A stretch of 21,323 nucleotides of DNA from Pseudomonadota bacterium (GCA_023390395.1 JAEWCY010000284.1:1-21323), one strand, 5' to 3'. Shown: positions 1-8,535, numbered from the stretch's first letter. A program made the numbers and translations. Notes: generated by a model not told the origin, from the letters alone.

Positions 1-75
1 ACGGCGTTTAAGGACCAGGAACGCATCTCTTACGAGGAGTTCAGGAAAAGCCATGAATGCCACTGCTCCAAGTAA
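1..75 (+). CDS. C-terminal end of NfnA-like NAD/FAD subunit (partial)
   Basis: The frame is open from the first base to a TAA at 73-75 and encodes 24 residues ending in HECHCSK. It overlaps the start of nfnB by 23 nt. The position directly before an NfnB gene, and the tail with an EEF helix followed by H-x-C-x-C, fit the end of the small subunit of the NADH-dependent ferredoxin:NADP+ oxidoreductase (ferredoxin reductase/dihydroorotate dehydrogenase electron-transfer type, with FAD and one [2Fe-2S]). The identity rests mainly on gene order, because only the tail is visible. The overlap suggests translational coupling of the two subunits. Confidence 0.65.
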   Translation, partial: TAFKDQERISYEEFRKSHECHCSK

Positions 76-1531
76 GAAGCCCAAGACGCCCCGCACCCCC
101 ATGCCCGAGCAGGACCCCAAGGTCCGCGCGCGCAACTTCGAAGAGGTCGCCCTCGGCTACACGCCGGAGATGGCCGCGAGCGAGGCCGCGCGTTGCCTGC
201 AATGCAAGAAACCGAGCTGCCGCAAAGGCTGCCCGGTGGAAATCGACATCCCGGGCTTCATCAAGAAGGTCGTGGAAGCCGACCTCGACGCCGCCTACGG
301 CGTCATTCGCGAAACCAACTCCCTGCCCGCCGTGTGCGGCCGGGTCTGTCCCCAGGAAAATCAGTGCGAAGGCTCGTGCATCCTGGGCAAGAAAGGCGAG
401 CCCGTGGCCATCGGCCGGCTGGAACGGTTCGTGGCCGACACGCACCTGGCCAAATCGGCCTGTGAAACGGTGACCGGCGCGCCGGCCTGCGCCATGCTGC
501 GCGAGGACCTCAAAGTCGCCTGCATCGGTTCGGGACCGTCGAGCCTCACCTGCGCCGGCTATCTCGCCGCCCGCGGCATCCCGGTCACGGTCTTCGAGGC
601 CCTGCACGAGGTCGGCGGCGTGCTCGTCTACGGCATCCCGGAATTCCGGCTGCCCAAGGCCGTGGTGCGCCAGGAAGTCCAGGCCATGAAGGCCCTGGGC
701 GTGGAGTTTCGCACCAACTGGGTCGGCGGCAAAACCATCACCGTGCCCGAGCTCCTGGAGTCGGGCTACAACGCCGTCTTTATCGGCGTCGGCGCGGGTC
801 TGCCGCGCTTCCTCGGCATCCCGGGCGAAAACCTGATCGGCGTGTTCTCGGCCAACGAGTACCTGACGCGCGTCAACCTCGGCCGCGCCTACAAGTTCCC
901 GGCCGCGGACACCCCCACCTTCCCGGGCAAGCACGTCGTGGTCTTCGGCGGCGGCAACGTGGCCATGGACTCGGCCCGTACGGCCATGCGCCTGGGGGCC
1001 GAAAAAGTCTCCCTGGCCTACCGCCGCACCGAACACGAGATGCCCTGCCGGCGCGAGGAACTGCACCACGCCAAGGAGGAAGGGCTGGAGATCCTGTGCC
1101 TCAACGCCCCGCTGGAATTCATCGGGGACGAAAACGGCAGGCTCAAACAGATCGCCATGCAGAAGATGATGCTCGGCGATCCCGACGCCTCGGGCCGCTG
1201 CGCGCCGGTCGCCTGCCAGGGCGACACCTGCGTCCTCGACGCCGACATGGCCATCGTGGCCGTGGGCACCGGAGCCAACCCGCTCATCAGCCAGACCACG
1301 CCGGGCCTGGAAACGTACCGCCGCGGCTACATCACGGCGGACCCGGAAACCGGCGAAACCTCGATCCGAAACGTCTTTGCCGGGGGCGACATCGTCACCG
1401 GCGCGGCCACGGTCATCTCGGCCATGGGCGCAGGCCGCCGCGCGGCCAAAGCCATTGCCGAGCGCCTGCTTGGTGCGACCGCGGCCGATTTGCCACCGGC
1501 CCACGCGGCGGATGATTCCGCCGACGCTTAG
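53..1531 (+). CDS. nfnB: NADPH-dependent ferredoxin:NAD+ oxidoreductase large subunit (NfnB, GltA/GltD-like)
   Basis: 492 aa. Residues 48-60 carry a Cys cluster (C48, C51, C56, C60) and residues 95-109 a second one (C95, C99, C105, C109), the N-terminal [4Fe-4S] domain of glutamate-synthase small-subunit-like flavoproteins. A GSGPSS dinucleotide-binding loop for FAD follows at 159-164 and a second loop (VVFGGGNVAMD) for NADPH at about 296-306. The C-terminal GGDIVTGAATVI segment closes the FAD site. Known for the family: a cytosolic NfnAB complex bifurcates electrons between NADPH, NAD+ and ferredoxin. No glutamate synthase large subunit is nearby, and the probable NfnA end lies directly upstream, so Nfn is preferred over GltD. 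The malic enzyme starts 29 nt after the stop, so the two genes are probably co-transcribed and functionally linked through NADPH. Confidence 0.9.
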   Translation: MNATAPSKKPKTPRTPMPEQDPKVRARNFEEVALGYTPEMAASEAARCLQCKKPSCRKGCPVEIDIPGFIKKVVEADLDAAYGVIRETNSLPAVCGRVCPQENQCEGSCILGKKGEPVAIGRLERFVADTHLAKSACETVTGAPACAMLREDLKVACIGSGPSSLTCAGYLAARGIPVTVFEALHEVGGVLVYGIPEFRLPKAVVRQEVQAMKALGVEFRTNWVGGKTITVPELLESGYNAVFIGVGAGLPRFLGIPGENLIGVFSANEYLTRVNLGRAYKFPAADTPTFPGKHVVVFGGGNVAMDSARTAMRLGAEKVSLAYRRTEHEMPCRREELHHAKEEGLEILCLNAPLEFIGDENGRLKQIAMQKMMLGDPDASGRCAPVACQGDTCVLDADMAIVAVGTGANPLISQTTPGLETYRRGYITADPETGETSIRNVFAGGDIVTGAATVISAMGAGRRAAKAIAERLLGATAADLPPAHAADDSADA

Positions 1532-1560
1532 AGCACCATAACCATTTGAGGAGACCACAC

Positions 1561-2880
1561 ATGGCTCTTTTCACCAAGGAAGAAGCGCTCAAATACCATT
1601 CCGCTTGGCGCACCGGCAAACTCGAGTCCGTGCCGATCAAGCCCTTCCGCAACCAGAAGGACCTCTCCCTGGCCTATTCCCCGGGCGTCGCCCTGGCTTG
1701 CAAGGAAATTGAGGCTGATCCTGAAAACGTGTGGAAATACACCAACCGGGGCAACCTGGTCGCCGTGGTCTCCAACGGCACCGCCGTGCTCGGCCTTGGC
1801 AACATCGGCCCCATGGCCGGCAAGCCGGTCATGGAAGGCAAGGGCGTGCTGTTCAAGATCTTCGCGGACATCGACGTCTACGACATCAACCTGGACACCA
1901 AGGACCCGGAAAAGGTCATCGAGACGGTCAAACTGCTCGAACCCACCTTCGGGGCCATCAACCTGGAAGACATCAAGGCGCCGGAGTGCTTCGAAATCGA
2001 ACAGCGCCTGATCGAAATGATGGACATCCCGGTCTTCCACGACGACCAGCACGGCACGGCCATCATCTCCGGCGCGGGCATATTGAACGCCGTGGAGATC
2101 GCGGGCAAGAAGATCGAGGACCTCAAAATCGTGGTCTCCGGCGCGGGCGCGGCGGCCATCGCCTGCTCCAAGTTCTACGTGACCCTCGGCGTCGATCCGG
2201 CCAACATCGCCATGTTCGACTCCAAGGGCCACATCAACGCCTCCCGCACCGGCCTGCACCCGACCAAGGCCCAGTTCGCCCAGAAGCACGCCTACGCGAA
2301 CATGGCCGAGGCGTTCAAGGGAGCCGACGTGTTCCTGGGGCTTTCCACCAAGGGCCTGGTGTCCAAGGACATGGTCAAGTCCATGGGGAAAAATCCGATC
2401 ATCTTCGCCATGGCCAACCCCGATCCGGAGATCCCCTACCACGACGCCAAGGAAGCCCGTCCCGACGCCATCATGGGCACCGGCCGCTCGGACTTCCCCA
2501 ACCAGGTCAACAACGTCTCCGGCTTCCCGTTCATCTTCCGCGGCGCCCTGGACGTGGGCTCGAAGAAGATCAACGAGGCGATGAAGATGGCCGCGGCCAA
2601 GTCCCTGGCCGCCCTGGCCAAGGAACCGGTGCCGGTCGAGGTCATGGACATGTACGGGGAAAAGGACGTGAAGTTCGGCATCGACTACGTCATCCCCAAG
2701 GCGCTGGACTTCCGCATGCTGGAATGGGAAGCCCCGGCCGTGGCCAAGGCGGCCATGGACACGGGCGTGGCCAAGCACACCATCGACCTCGAACAGTACA
2801 AAAAGGACCTGCGCGCCCGCATCGACGCGTCCCACAAGCGCATCGAGGCCTACGTCGCCACCTACAACTACGACTTCTAG
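1561..2880 (+). CDS. NAD(P)-dependent malic enzyme, short type
   Basis: 439 aa from the ATG at 1561, chosen because AGGAG at 1549-1553 lies 7 nt before it; an in-frame upstream start at 1546 would precede that site. It converts malate to pyruvate and CO2 with NAD(P)H formation in the cytosol. Family features are SNGTAVLGLGNIGP (71-84), a catalytic Lys in GKG near 93-95, metal-binding acids in NLEDIKAPE (134-142) and FHDDQHGT (159-166), and an NAD(P)-binding loop SGAGAAA (193-199). At 439 residues it lacks the phosphotransacetylase-like tail of the long MaeB type. It follows nfnB closely and ends at a strong terminator, so it is probably the last gene of the nfn operon. Cofactor preference cannot be read from the sequence. 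Confidence 0.92.
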   Translation: MALFTKEEALKYHSAWRTGKLESVPIKPFRNQKDLSLAYSPGVALACKEIEADPENVWKYTNRGNLVAVVSNGTAVLGLGNIGPMAGKPVMEGKGVLFKIFADIDVYDINLDTKDPEKVIETVKLLEPTFGAINLEDIKAPECFEIEQRLIEMMDIPVFHDDQHGTAIISGAGILNAVEIAGKKIEDLKIVVSGAGAAAIACSKFYVTLGVDPANIAMFDSKGHINASRTGLHPTKAQFAQKHAYANMAEAFKGADVFLGLSTKGLVSKDMVKSMGKNPIIFAMANPDPEIPYHDAKEARPDAIMGTGRSDFPNQVNNVSGFPFIFRGALDVGSKKINEAMKMAAAKSLAALAKEPVPVEVMDMYGEKDVKFGIDYVIPKALDFRMLEWEAPAVAKAAMDTGVAKHTIDLEQYKKDLRARIDASHKRIEAYVATYNYDF

Positions 2881-2906
2881 CCGCCTCGCCGCGCGCTGAA
2901 GGAAAA

Positions 2907-2941
2907 GGCCCCGGCACGTTCTCCCGTGCCGGGGCCTTTTT
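2907..2941. terminator. Strong bidirectional intrinsic terminator
   Basis: A perfect 12-bp GC-rich stem (2907-2918 with 2925-2936) has a 6-nt loop and is followed by five T on the plus strand. Four A precede the left arm, so the minus-strand transcript also ends in a U-run. It sits between the convergent malic enzyme and GT39-like genes and can serve both. Confidence 0.93.
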
Positions 2942-2987
2942 GCGTCGAGCCCGTGGGGCCTGTGCCGCTTTCCTTTTCGGATCGAAA

Positions 2988-5900
2988 CTACTTTTCGGCC
3001 GTGCGCTCGGACAGGGGCCACGGCCCCGGGCGCAGAGCCAGCGTGAAGTCGTTTTCCCCGGGCTCGGCCAGGGACACGTCCAGGTCGCCCCCGGCCAGAC
3101 GCAGGGGCGGCAGCGCCCTGGCGTCCAGGTCGGCCTCCACGTACATGCCGTCCACGTTCCACGAGGGCGAGAGGAACCCGGCCTGCTCCCCGCGCTCCAG
3201 GCGGAAGGACAGCAGCAGCGACGTTACGGGTTCGTCGAACCGCAGCCGCCTGACCACGTAGCGCCCCGGCGGCGTCCAGGAGCATTCCTCGCCCCCGGCT
3301 TCCGCGACCAGGGGCCGCCAGGATTTGCCCTGGTCCGTGGAGGCCAAGACCCGGGCCGCGTTTTCCGGGCATTTGCGGCAGGGGTTGGCGTAGACCTGCG
3401 GAAAGGCCTTGAGGCGCACCTCGCGCACCGGCAGGGCCGAGACGAAGGTGTAGGTGAAGGCGCAGGCCCCCTCTCCCTGGCAGACGAGTTCTCCGCGCAG
3501 CCGCCGGGACGGAGCCAGGTTCTCGGCGTAGCTCATGGCCTGGGCGAAGCGCGCCGGGTCGGTCCAGTCCGGGGCGAAGAAGAGCCGGCCCGCGCCGCCC
3601 GGAGTCAGGGTCAGGACGCTGCCGCGCGGGGCGATGACCGGCACGGCAAGCTCCCGGTCGCCCAGGCGCAGGGTGGGCATGACGATGTTTCCGGTCAGGC
3701 GCAGGGAGGCCGGGCCGTCGCCGAAGTCCGGCAAGCCGCGCAGCCGTCGCTCGGGCGATGCGGCGGACAGCCGCGCCCCGCCGTCGGTTTCGGTCGTGTC
3801 GTAAAGAAAGAGCGCCGGGCCGCCGTCCCGGTCGTGCAGGACGCTCGCCGGCGCGAGCCCGGGATGGCGGGCGAGGAAGCGCTCGCCATCGCCCGGCGTG
3901 CCGACCGGGAGCCCCAGGCCGGCCAGGGCGGCGTGGCCAGGCGTGGCGAAGGCGAAAAGGCCCGCGTCCCGCGCGGCGTCGGCCTCCCGCCAGGGCGCGG
4001 CCCGGACATTGGCCAGCAGGTGGGCCGCCTGGCGGGCCAGGGGCGTTTCCCCGGGAGCGGCCGGGCGCTCCTGCCTGACGGCCGCGGTCAGCCCGATGTC
4101 GGCCAGGTTCAGGAAGCCCTCCACCCGTCCGGGCGCGTAGGCCACCCGCACGTAGAGCCGCTCCCCGCCCCGAAGCCTGCCGGGAACGGCGTAGTCGAGC
4201 CGGGCCTCGCGGCAGCGGCCGTGGTAGAAGTCGATCTCCTCGAAAAAGCCCCGCCGCGCCGTCACGGGCCGGCCGTCCGCCAGGGGAAAGGCCTCCTGGC
4301 CGATGACGCCGAGCGACGTCCAGTCCCGGCCGTCGAAGCTGGCTTCCACGGTCAGGGTGGAATCGGCGGGCATGGTCGAATGCTGCTTGTACAGGGCGGC
4401 GGCGACGCTTAGGCGGATGTCCGACACCTCCTGGCCCGGCGCGGCCTCGAAGGCCCAGGTCGCCTCGGCCGGCAGGGAATAGCGCGCCGGCCGCAGGAGC
4501 CCGAGCTCCTCGTCGAGGCTCATGTTCCCGGCCCGATAGGCTTCCTCGTAGAAGCGCTCCCCCCGGAAATCGTCGGCGAAGCGGTAGACGCCGTCCGGGC
4601 CGGGATCGACGACCAGGGGGGCGCGGTTCGCCGCCGGGGCCAGGCTCACCCGGGTAGTGGTGAAAAGCGCCTCGAAGTCCTTCAGCGCCAGCCCGGGCAG
4701 GCGCGGGCGCGTCGCGGCGGCGTTCGTGTACATGCTGTCGACGTGCACGATGCGGCGGTAGCCCGGCCCGTCGAAGCTGCCGGCTTCGGCGAACCGGCCC
4801 GGCAGGAACCAGCGGGCGGCGAAACGGCGGGTGTTGCGCTTGTAGCCGTGGAACTCCAAAGCGTCCCGGCCGCCGCCGGTCTCGTTCAGCCACTGGAAGA
4901 ACTCGCGGTCAAGGCTCATGGCCCGGGAATAGTAGGCGGGATAGGCGGCCAGACTCGGCCAGGCCAGGGCCAGGCAGGCCAGGCCGGCCACGGCCGGACC
5001 GCCGGCTTTTCCGACGCGCCGGTCCCCCAGGAGCCGCCCGGCTCCCGCGCCGAGGGCGGCCGCGCCCCGCCCGGCCAGGAGCACGAGCACCGGAAAGACC
5101 AGCACGAAGTGCCGGGTGCTCAGCATGCCGCGCAAGTGGCTGCGCGACCCCACGAGCACCACTGCCATGACGCCGAGCCACAGGAAAAGGAGCCCCAGCG
5201 CCCCGTAGCGCCGCTGGCGCAGGGCGGCCGTCGCGCCCAGACAGCAGGCCGCCAGCCACAGCACGACCCAACCCCTGGCCAGATCCGGGGCCGGCGCGAT
5301 GAACTCCGCCAGGATCTTGGCCACGAACCCCGGTCCCAGACCGGCCCAGGGATCGACGGCCGGGTCGCGCAAAAAGGCCTGGATGAAAAAGGCCGCCGGC
5401 AGCCACGGCGCCAGGGCCAGGGCCACGCCGCAAAAGGCCAGGACCGCCGGCCGCAGCCGGCGGCGCAGCGCCGCCCCCCCCTGGCCACGGCCGGACCAGA
5501 GGATGGTCCCCAGGGCATAGACGCCCTGGACGGCCAGGGTGGGCAGGCCCTGGTAGCCGGCGTAGCCCATGAGCGCGGCGGCCAGGGCGTAGCCGGCCCA
5601 GGAGAGACGGTCGCCCAGGGCCAGGGCCCGGACCAGCAGCCACATGGAGGCCGTGGAGAGCGTCAGGAACAGCGCATAGAACTTGATGGACTGGGCGTAG
5701 TTGATGGGAAAGACGAGAAACACGGACAGCAGGCAGGCGGCCCAGGCGGCGGGCGCTCCGAAGAGCCGTCGGCCCAGCAGCCAGACGAAAAGCGGCAGCA
5801 GCACGCCGGCGACCAAGCTCGGAACGCGCGCGGCCAGGGAGCTCTCGTCCACGGCCAGGCATACGTGCTGGAGGGCGTAGATGAGCGGCGGCTGGAAGTC

Positions 5901-6101
5901 GAAGATGGTGTCCGCCGGCCCCTGCCATTGCTGCACGGCGAACATGTCGGCCAGGGGCATGGTGGCCCGGTCGAGGTTGAGGTAGTCGTCCTCCCACAGG
6001 GACGGGGCGTCGCACCGCCACAGCCGGGTGACGCCGACGGCGGCCGCGAGCAGGACCACGGCCGCAAGCAGCCCCCAGCGGACCTTGCCTTTGCCCGCCA
6101 T
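2988..6101 (-). CDS. GT39/ArnT-like membrane glycosyltransferase with large periplasmic C-terminal region
   Basis: 1037 aa. Residues 1-390 are a multi-pass membrane region. The first extracytoplasmic loop has SLWEDDY (34-40), matching the S-x-W-x-D-E type catalytic loop of PMT/ArnT-like (GT-C) enzymes. QPPLIY (70-75), ARVPSLVAGV (91-100) and YAQSIKFYAL (135-144) are further family hallmarks. Such enzymes move a sugar from a polyprenyl-phosphate donor on the periplasmic side. Residues 400-1037 have no membrane segment and look beta-rich, with S-x-D-x-G-x-x-W-like motifs at 588-594 (SFDGRDW) and 921-928 (STDQGKSW), as in discoidin-like or Asp-box carbohydrate-binding folds. There is also a Cys group at C874, C880, C908, C911 and C940. 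The start overlaps the stop of the HD gene by 1 nt. Acceptor and donor are unknown. Confidence 0.8.
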   Translation of the reverse strand: MAGKGKVRWGLLAAVVLLAAAVGVTRLWRCDAPSLWEDDYLNLDRATMPLADMFAVQQWQGPADTIFDFQPPLIYALQHVCLAVDESSLAARVPSLVAGVLLPLFVWLLGRRLFGAPAAWAACLLSVFLVFPINYAQSIKFYALFLTLSTASMWLLVRALALGDRLSWAGYALAAALMGYAGYQGLPTLAVQGVYALGTILWSGRGQGGAALRRRLRPAVLAFCGVALALAPWLPAAFFIQAFLRDPAVDPWAGLGPGFVAKILAEFIAPAPDLARGWVVLWLAACCLGATAALRQRRYGALGLLFLWLGVMAVVLVGSRSHLRGMLSTRHFVLVFPVLVLLAGRGAAALGAGAGRLLGDRRVGKAGGPAVAGLACLALAWPSLAAYPAYYSRAMSLDREFFQWLNETGGGRDALEFHGYKRNTRRFAARWFLPGRFAEAGSFDGPGYRRIVHVDSMYTNAAATRPRLPGLALKDFEALFTTTRVSLAPAANRAPLVVDPGPDGVYRFADDFRGERFYEEAYRAGNMSLDEELGLLRPARYSLPAEATWAFEAAPGQEVSDIRLSVAAALYKQHSTMPADSTLTVEASFDGRDWTSLGVIGQEAFPLADGRPVTARRGFFEEIDFYHGRCREARLDYAVPGRLRGGERLYVRVAYAPGRVEGFLNLADIGLTAAVRQERPAAPGETPLARQAAHLLANVRAAPWREADAARDAGLFAFATPGHAALAGLGLPVGTPGDGERFLARHPGLAPASVLHDRDGGPALFLYDTTETDGGARLSAASPERRLRGLPDFGDGPASLRLTGNIVMPTLRLGDRELAVPVIAPRGSVLTLTPGGAGRLFFAPDWTDPARFAQAMSYAENLAPSRRLRGELVCQGEGACAFTYTFVSALPVREVRLKAFPQVYANPCRKCPENAARVLASTDQGKSWRPLVAEAGGEECSWTPPGRYVVRRLRFDEPVTSLLLSFRLERGEQAGFLSPSWNVDGMYVEADLDARALPPLRLAGGDLDVSLAEPGENDFTLALRPGPWPLSERTAEK

Positions 6102-7357
6102 CAGTCGAAGTCCGCCAGAAGCGCCCCCACGTGCACCCGGCCGAAGAGCACGGTGGCGGCGTACTTGTTGCGCAGCCGCCAGACCGCCTGCTGGAGCTGG
6201 TCCGAGGTGATGCCGTTTCGAAGCGCCGTGTAGGCCTCGATGAAGGCGGCCAGGCTGTCGCAGACCTTGAGGAGTTCGCCGTCCTTGGGGTCCAGGGCGT
6301 CGCTGTTGCAGCTGTCATGGAGTTCGTTCGGGCCCACCCGTCGCACGTGGCCCCCCTCGCGCACGGACTCGTGGAATTCCGAGCCCACGTCCATGCCGAG
6401 GAGGTAGCCGAGCCGGTCGGCCAGGTCGGCGCAGCCGCCGGTGCGCAGCACGGAAAAGACCCGCCGCTCCAGCTCCGCCTGCTCGTATTCCTTGATCATG
6501 CCGCCAAGGGGCGCCACGGACTGCTTGACCGGGGAGATGATGTCCCGGGTGAGCAGCTCCGGCATGTCGTGGACCAGGCCGGCGAAGAAGTCGTTGAGCC
6601 GCCGGGCCGGGCAGGCGTCCACGGCCAGGCTGAAGAAGTAGGCGTAGGCGGCGACCAGGAACATGTGGCCGAGCACGGAGGTTTCCGGGATGCGCGGGGT
6701 CTGGGACCAACGGGTCTGGAAGCGCAGTTGGCCCACGAGCCGGGCGAAGTGGCCAAGGGCCGTCTTCTTGCCGGCGAAAAGGCCGCCCGCCAGGTCCGGC
6801 ACGCCGGACAGGTCGGAAAACCGGGCCAGGCCGCCGGTGAAGGAGGATTCGATCTCGAGCAGCTCGTCGTCCCAGGGGTTGTCGCGCTTTATAAGCGAAT
6901 ACTCCCAGCCGCTGGCGTAGAGGTGGGCGGCGTCCAGGATGCGCCGGGCCGGGGCGTCGGATTCGGGCACGGCCAGGTAGGCGCGCAGGCGTTCCCAGAG
7001 GTCGTCGCCGAGCTCGCGCACGCGCGGTTCGAGCTGCCCCAGGACCCAGGCGGTCAGTTGGCGGTAGTGGTCGGGATTGGCCTTGATCTTGTAGAAGACC
7101 GGCGGCTTGATGTCGGTGATGACCAGCCGGTAGAGGTATTCGAACAGTCCCCCTTCGACGATCTCCAGGCCCAGAGCCAGCTTTTCCGGCCGGCTCAGGT
7201 GGGCGCTGTTGCGCTCGTAGAGCATCCAGGCCACCATCATTTTGTGGGCCTGCTTGTCCACCTCCACGAGGTCCATGGAACGGTGCTTGTCGTTCCAACG
7301 CTTCATGAAGGAACCGGCGAAGAGCAGTTGCAGAAGGCTTTTGCGCACGCTGACCAT
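6101..7357 (-). CDS. HD-domain metal-dependent phosphohydrolase, YfbR-like HD_3 type
   Basis: 418 aa. The ATG at 7355-7357 is preceded on the minus strand by GGGAG at about 6 nt. A clear HD domain lies at about 225-285, with H231, the H263-D264 dyad in GLVHDMPELL and D272 in RDIISPVK. This pattern is close to YfbR-type 5'-nucleotidases (HD_3), which hydrolyse nucleotide phosphates in the cytosol. The protein is twice the usual YfbR length. Residues 38-85 repeat the same layout (AHKMMVAW, then IVEGG, then TDIKPPV) with the HD dyad replaced, suggesting a degenerate N-terminal copy. The stop codon overlaps the start of the glycosyltransferase by 1 nt, so the two are translated as a coupled pair. 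The functional connection between them is not evident. Confidence 0.8.
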   Translation of the reverse strand: MVSVRKSLLQLLFAGSFMKRWNDKHRSMDLVEVDKQAHKMMVAWMLYERNSAHLSRPEKLALGLEIVEGGLFEYLYRLVITDIKPPVFYKIKANPDHYRQLTAWVLGQLEPRVRELGDDLWERLRAYLAVPESDAPARRILDAAHLYASGWEYSLIKRDNPWDDELLEIESSFTGGLARFSDLSGVPDLAGGLFAGKKTALGHFARLVGQLRFQTRWSQTPRIPETSVLGHMFLVAAYAYFFSLAVDACPARRLNDFFAGLVHDMPELLTRDIISPVKQSVAPLGGMIKEYEQAELERRVFSVLRTGGCADLADRLGYLLGMDVGSEFHESVREGGHVRRVGPNELHDSCNSDALDPKDGELLKVCDSLAAFIEAYTALRNGITSDQLQQAVWRLRNKYAATVLFGRVHVGALLADFD

Positions 7358-7531
7358 GAACGCTCCCGGGAATCGGCTTGCCCGGCAACCTAGCCCGCCG
7401 GGCGGGCGAGGGCAACCTCGTCGAGGGCGGCGGCTTGACGCGGCCCGGCCCTGTGGGCATAGCTTCCCCGGCTTTCACGTCGGCGGCCCGGCGGCCCGGC
7501 GGCGCGCGGCCCAGGCCGGCGGAAAAAAGTA

Positions 7532-7560
7532 TTGACAATCCCCCTCCCGCCGCTTACACG
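7532..7560 (+). promoter_or_regulatory. Probable sigma70 promoter for rplM-rpsI
   Basis: A perfect TTGACA at 7532-7537 is followed at 16-17 bp by weak -10 candidates (TTACAC 7554-7559 or TACACG 7555-7560). The rplM ATG is at 7593, with AGAGGAG at 7581-7587. The -35 is convincing but the -10 is uncertain. The rest of the 235-bp divergent gap (7358-7531) holds a small inverted repeat at 7393-7407 and a GCAA-loop hairpin at 7407-7420, but no recognisable element. Confidence 0.55.
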
Positions 7561-7592
7561 ATTCGTCTTTCGAGCAACTTAGAGGAGCCGTC

Positions 7593-8021
7593 ATGAAAAC
7601 GTTTAGCCCGACGCCCAAAGATATTACCCGCAACTGGTTCGTGGTGGACGCCTCGGACAAGATCCTGGGCCGCTTGGCCACGGCCGTGGCCGTGCGGCTG
7701 CGCGGCAAGCACAAGGCGGAGTTCTGCCCCCACCTGGACACCGGCGACTTCATCGTCGTGGTCAACGCCGCCAAGGTGCTCACCACCGGCCGCAAGCTGG
7801 ACCAGAAGAAATATTATCGTCATTCCGGGTGGATCGGCGGCCTCAAGGAAACCTCCCTGCGCGACATGCTGGCGAAAAAGCCCGAGGAAGTCATCCGCAA
7901 GGCGGTGCGCGGCATGCTGCCGAAAAACCGCCTCGGCCGGGCCATGCTGAAAAAGCTCAAGGTCTATGCCGGCGAGGCCCATCCCCACGAGGCCCAGAAG
8001 CCCGAAACCCTCGACGTGTAA
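7593..8021 (+). CDS. rplM: 50S ribosomal protein L13
   Basis: 142 aa, the normal length for bacterial L13 (uL13). Recognisable family stretches are NWFVVDASDKILGRLAT near the N-terminus, GDFIVVVNA, KKYYRHSGWIGGLK, and the C-terminal GMLPKNRLGRAMLKKLKVY. It is a component of the large ribosomal subunit that binds 23S rRNA early in assembly. AGAGGAG lies 5 nt before the ATG. The rpsI gene follows after 21 nt in the conserved rplM-rpsI order. Confidence 0.98.
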   Translation: MKTFSPTPKDITRNWFVVDASDKILGRLATAVAVRLRGKHKAEFCPHLDTGDFIVVVNAAKVLTTGRKLDQKKYYRHSGWIGGLKETSLRDMLAKKPEEVIRKAVRGMLPKNRLGRAMLKKLKVYAGEAHPHEAQKPETLDV

Positions 8022-8042
8022 CCCGCCACGCGGAGATTATCG

Positions 8043-8435
8043 ATGAGCGACGAATTCTACTACGGCACCGGACGCCGCAAGTCCGCGGTGGCCCGCACCC
8101 GCCTGTACAAGGGCAACGGCCGCATCCTGGTCAACGACCGTCCCTTCGAGGAATATTTCCCCCGCCCCACCCTGCTCGCCATCGTGCGCCAGGCCCTCGT
8201 GCTGGCCAAGCTCGACGGCCGGGTGGACGTGAAGGTCAACGTGGCCGGCGGCGGCATGACCGGCCAGGCCGAGGCCGTGCGCCACGGCATCTCCCGGGCC
8301 CTTTGCACCCTGGACCCCGAGCTGCGCGGCGTGCTCAAAAAAGCCGGCCTGCTCACCCGCGACTCCCGCGAGAAGGAACGCAAGAAGTACGGCCAGCGCG
8401 GCGCCCGCGCCCGGTTCCAGTACTCGAAGCGCTAA
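8043..8435 (+). CDS. rpsI: 30S ribosomal protein S9
   Basis: 130 aa, full length for uS9. It starts with YYGTGRRKSAVARTRL, has GGGMTGQAEAVRHGISRAL in the middle, and ends in RARFQYSKR, the basic tail that reaches towards the P-site tRNA in the 30S subunit. A weak GGAGA lies about 7 nt before the ATG, and rplM ends 21 nt upstream, so the two are co-transcribed. Two hairpins with T-runs follow the gene. Confidence 0.98.
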   Translation: MSDEFYYGTGRRKSAVARTRLYKGNGRILVNDRPFEEYFPRPTLLAIVRQALVLAKLDGRVDVKVNVAGGGMTGQAEAVRHGISRALCTLDPELRGVLKKAGLLTRDSREKERKKYGQRGARARFQYSKR

Positions 8436-8460
8436 TCCGCGCGGCGACTCCGAAGTTGTC

Positions 8461-8492
8461 AAGGCGGGACCGCTGGCGCGGTCCCGCCTTTT
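8461..8492 (+). terminator. Intrinsic terminator of rplM-rpsI
   Basis: A perfect 13-bp stem (8461-8473 with 8478-8490) has a TGGC loop; the last two stem bases are T, giving a TTTT run at 8489-8492. It begins 25 nt after the rpsI stop. Confidence 0.9.
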
Positions 8493-8502
8493 ATCGTTGC
8501 CC

Positions 8503-8535
8503 GCGTCCGGCCCGGCCGGCCGCCGGACGCTTTTT
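8503..8535 (+). terminator. Second terminator-like hairpin or leader attenuator
   Basis: A 9-bp perfect stem (8503-8511 with 8522-8530) has a 10-nt loop that is itself self-complementary, followed by TTTTT at 8531-8535. It lies 10 nt after the first terminator and only 10 nt before the GGAGG of the next gene. It could be a back-up terminator or an attenuator in the next gene's leader. Confidence 0.7.

Noticed and set aside
41..1558. Long minus-strand frame opposite nfnB
   Set aside because: A shadow of the real gene, caused by G/C-rich third codon positions; Ala/Gly/Arg/His-rich with no family motif.
1528..4893. 1121-codon minus-strand frame across malic enzyme and the GT39-like gene
   Set aside because: Out of frame with the motif-bearing glycosyltransferase and spans a strong terminator; low-complexity.
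7384..7418. Direct repeat GGCAACCT and small inverted repeats in the HD-rplM gap
   Set aside because: Short and GC-rich; no position relative to a promoter that supports a function.
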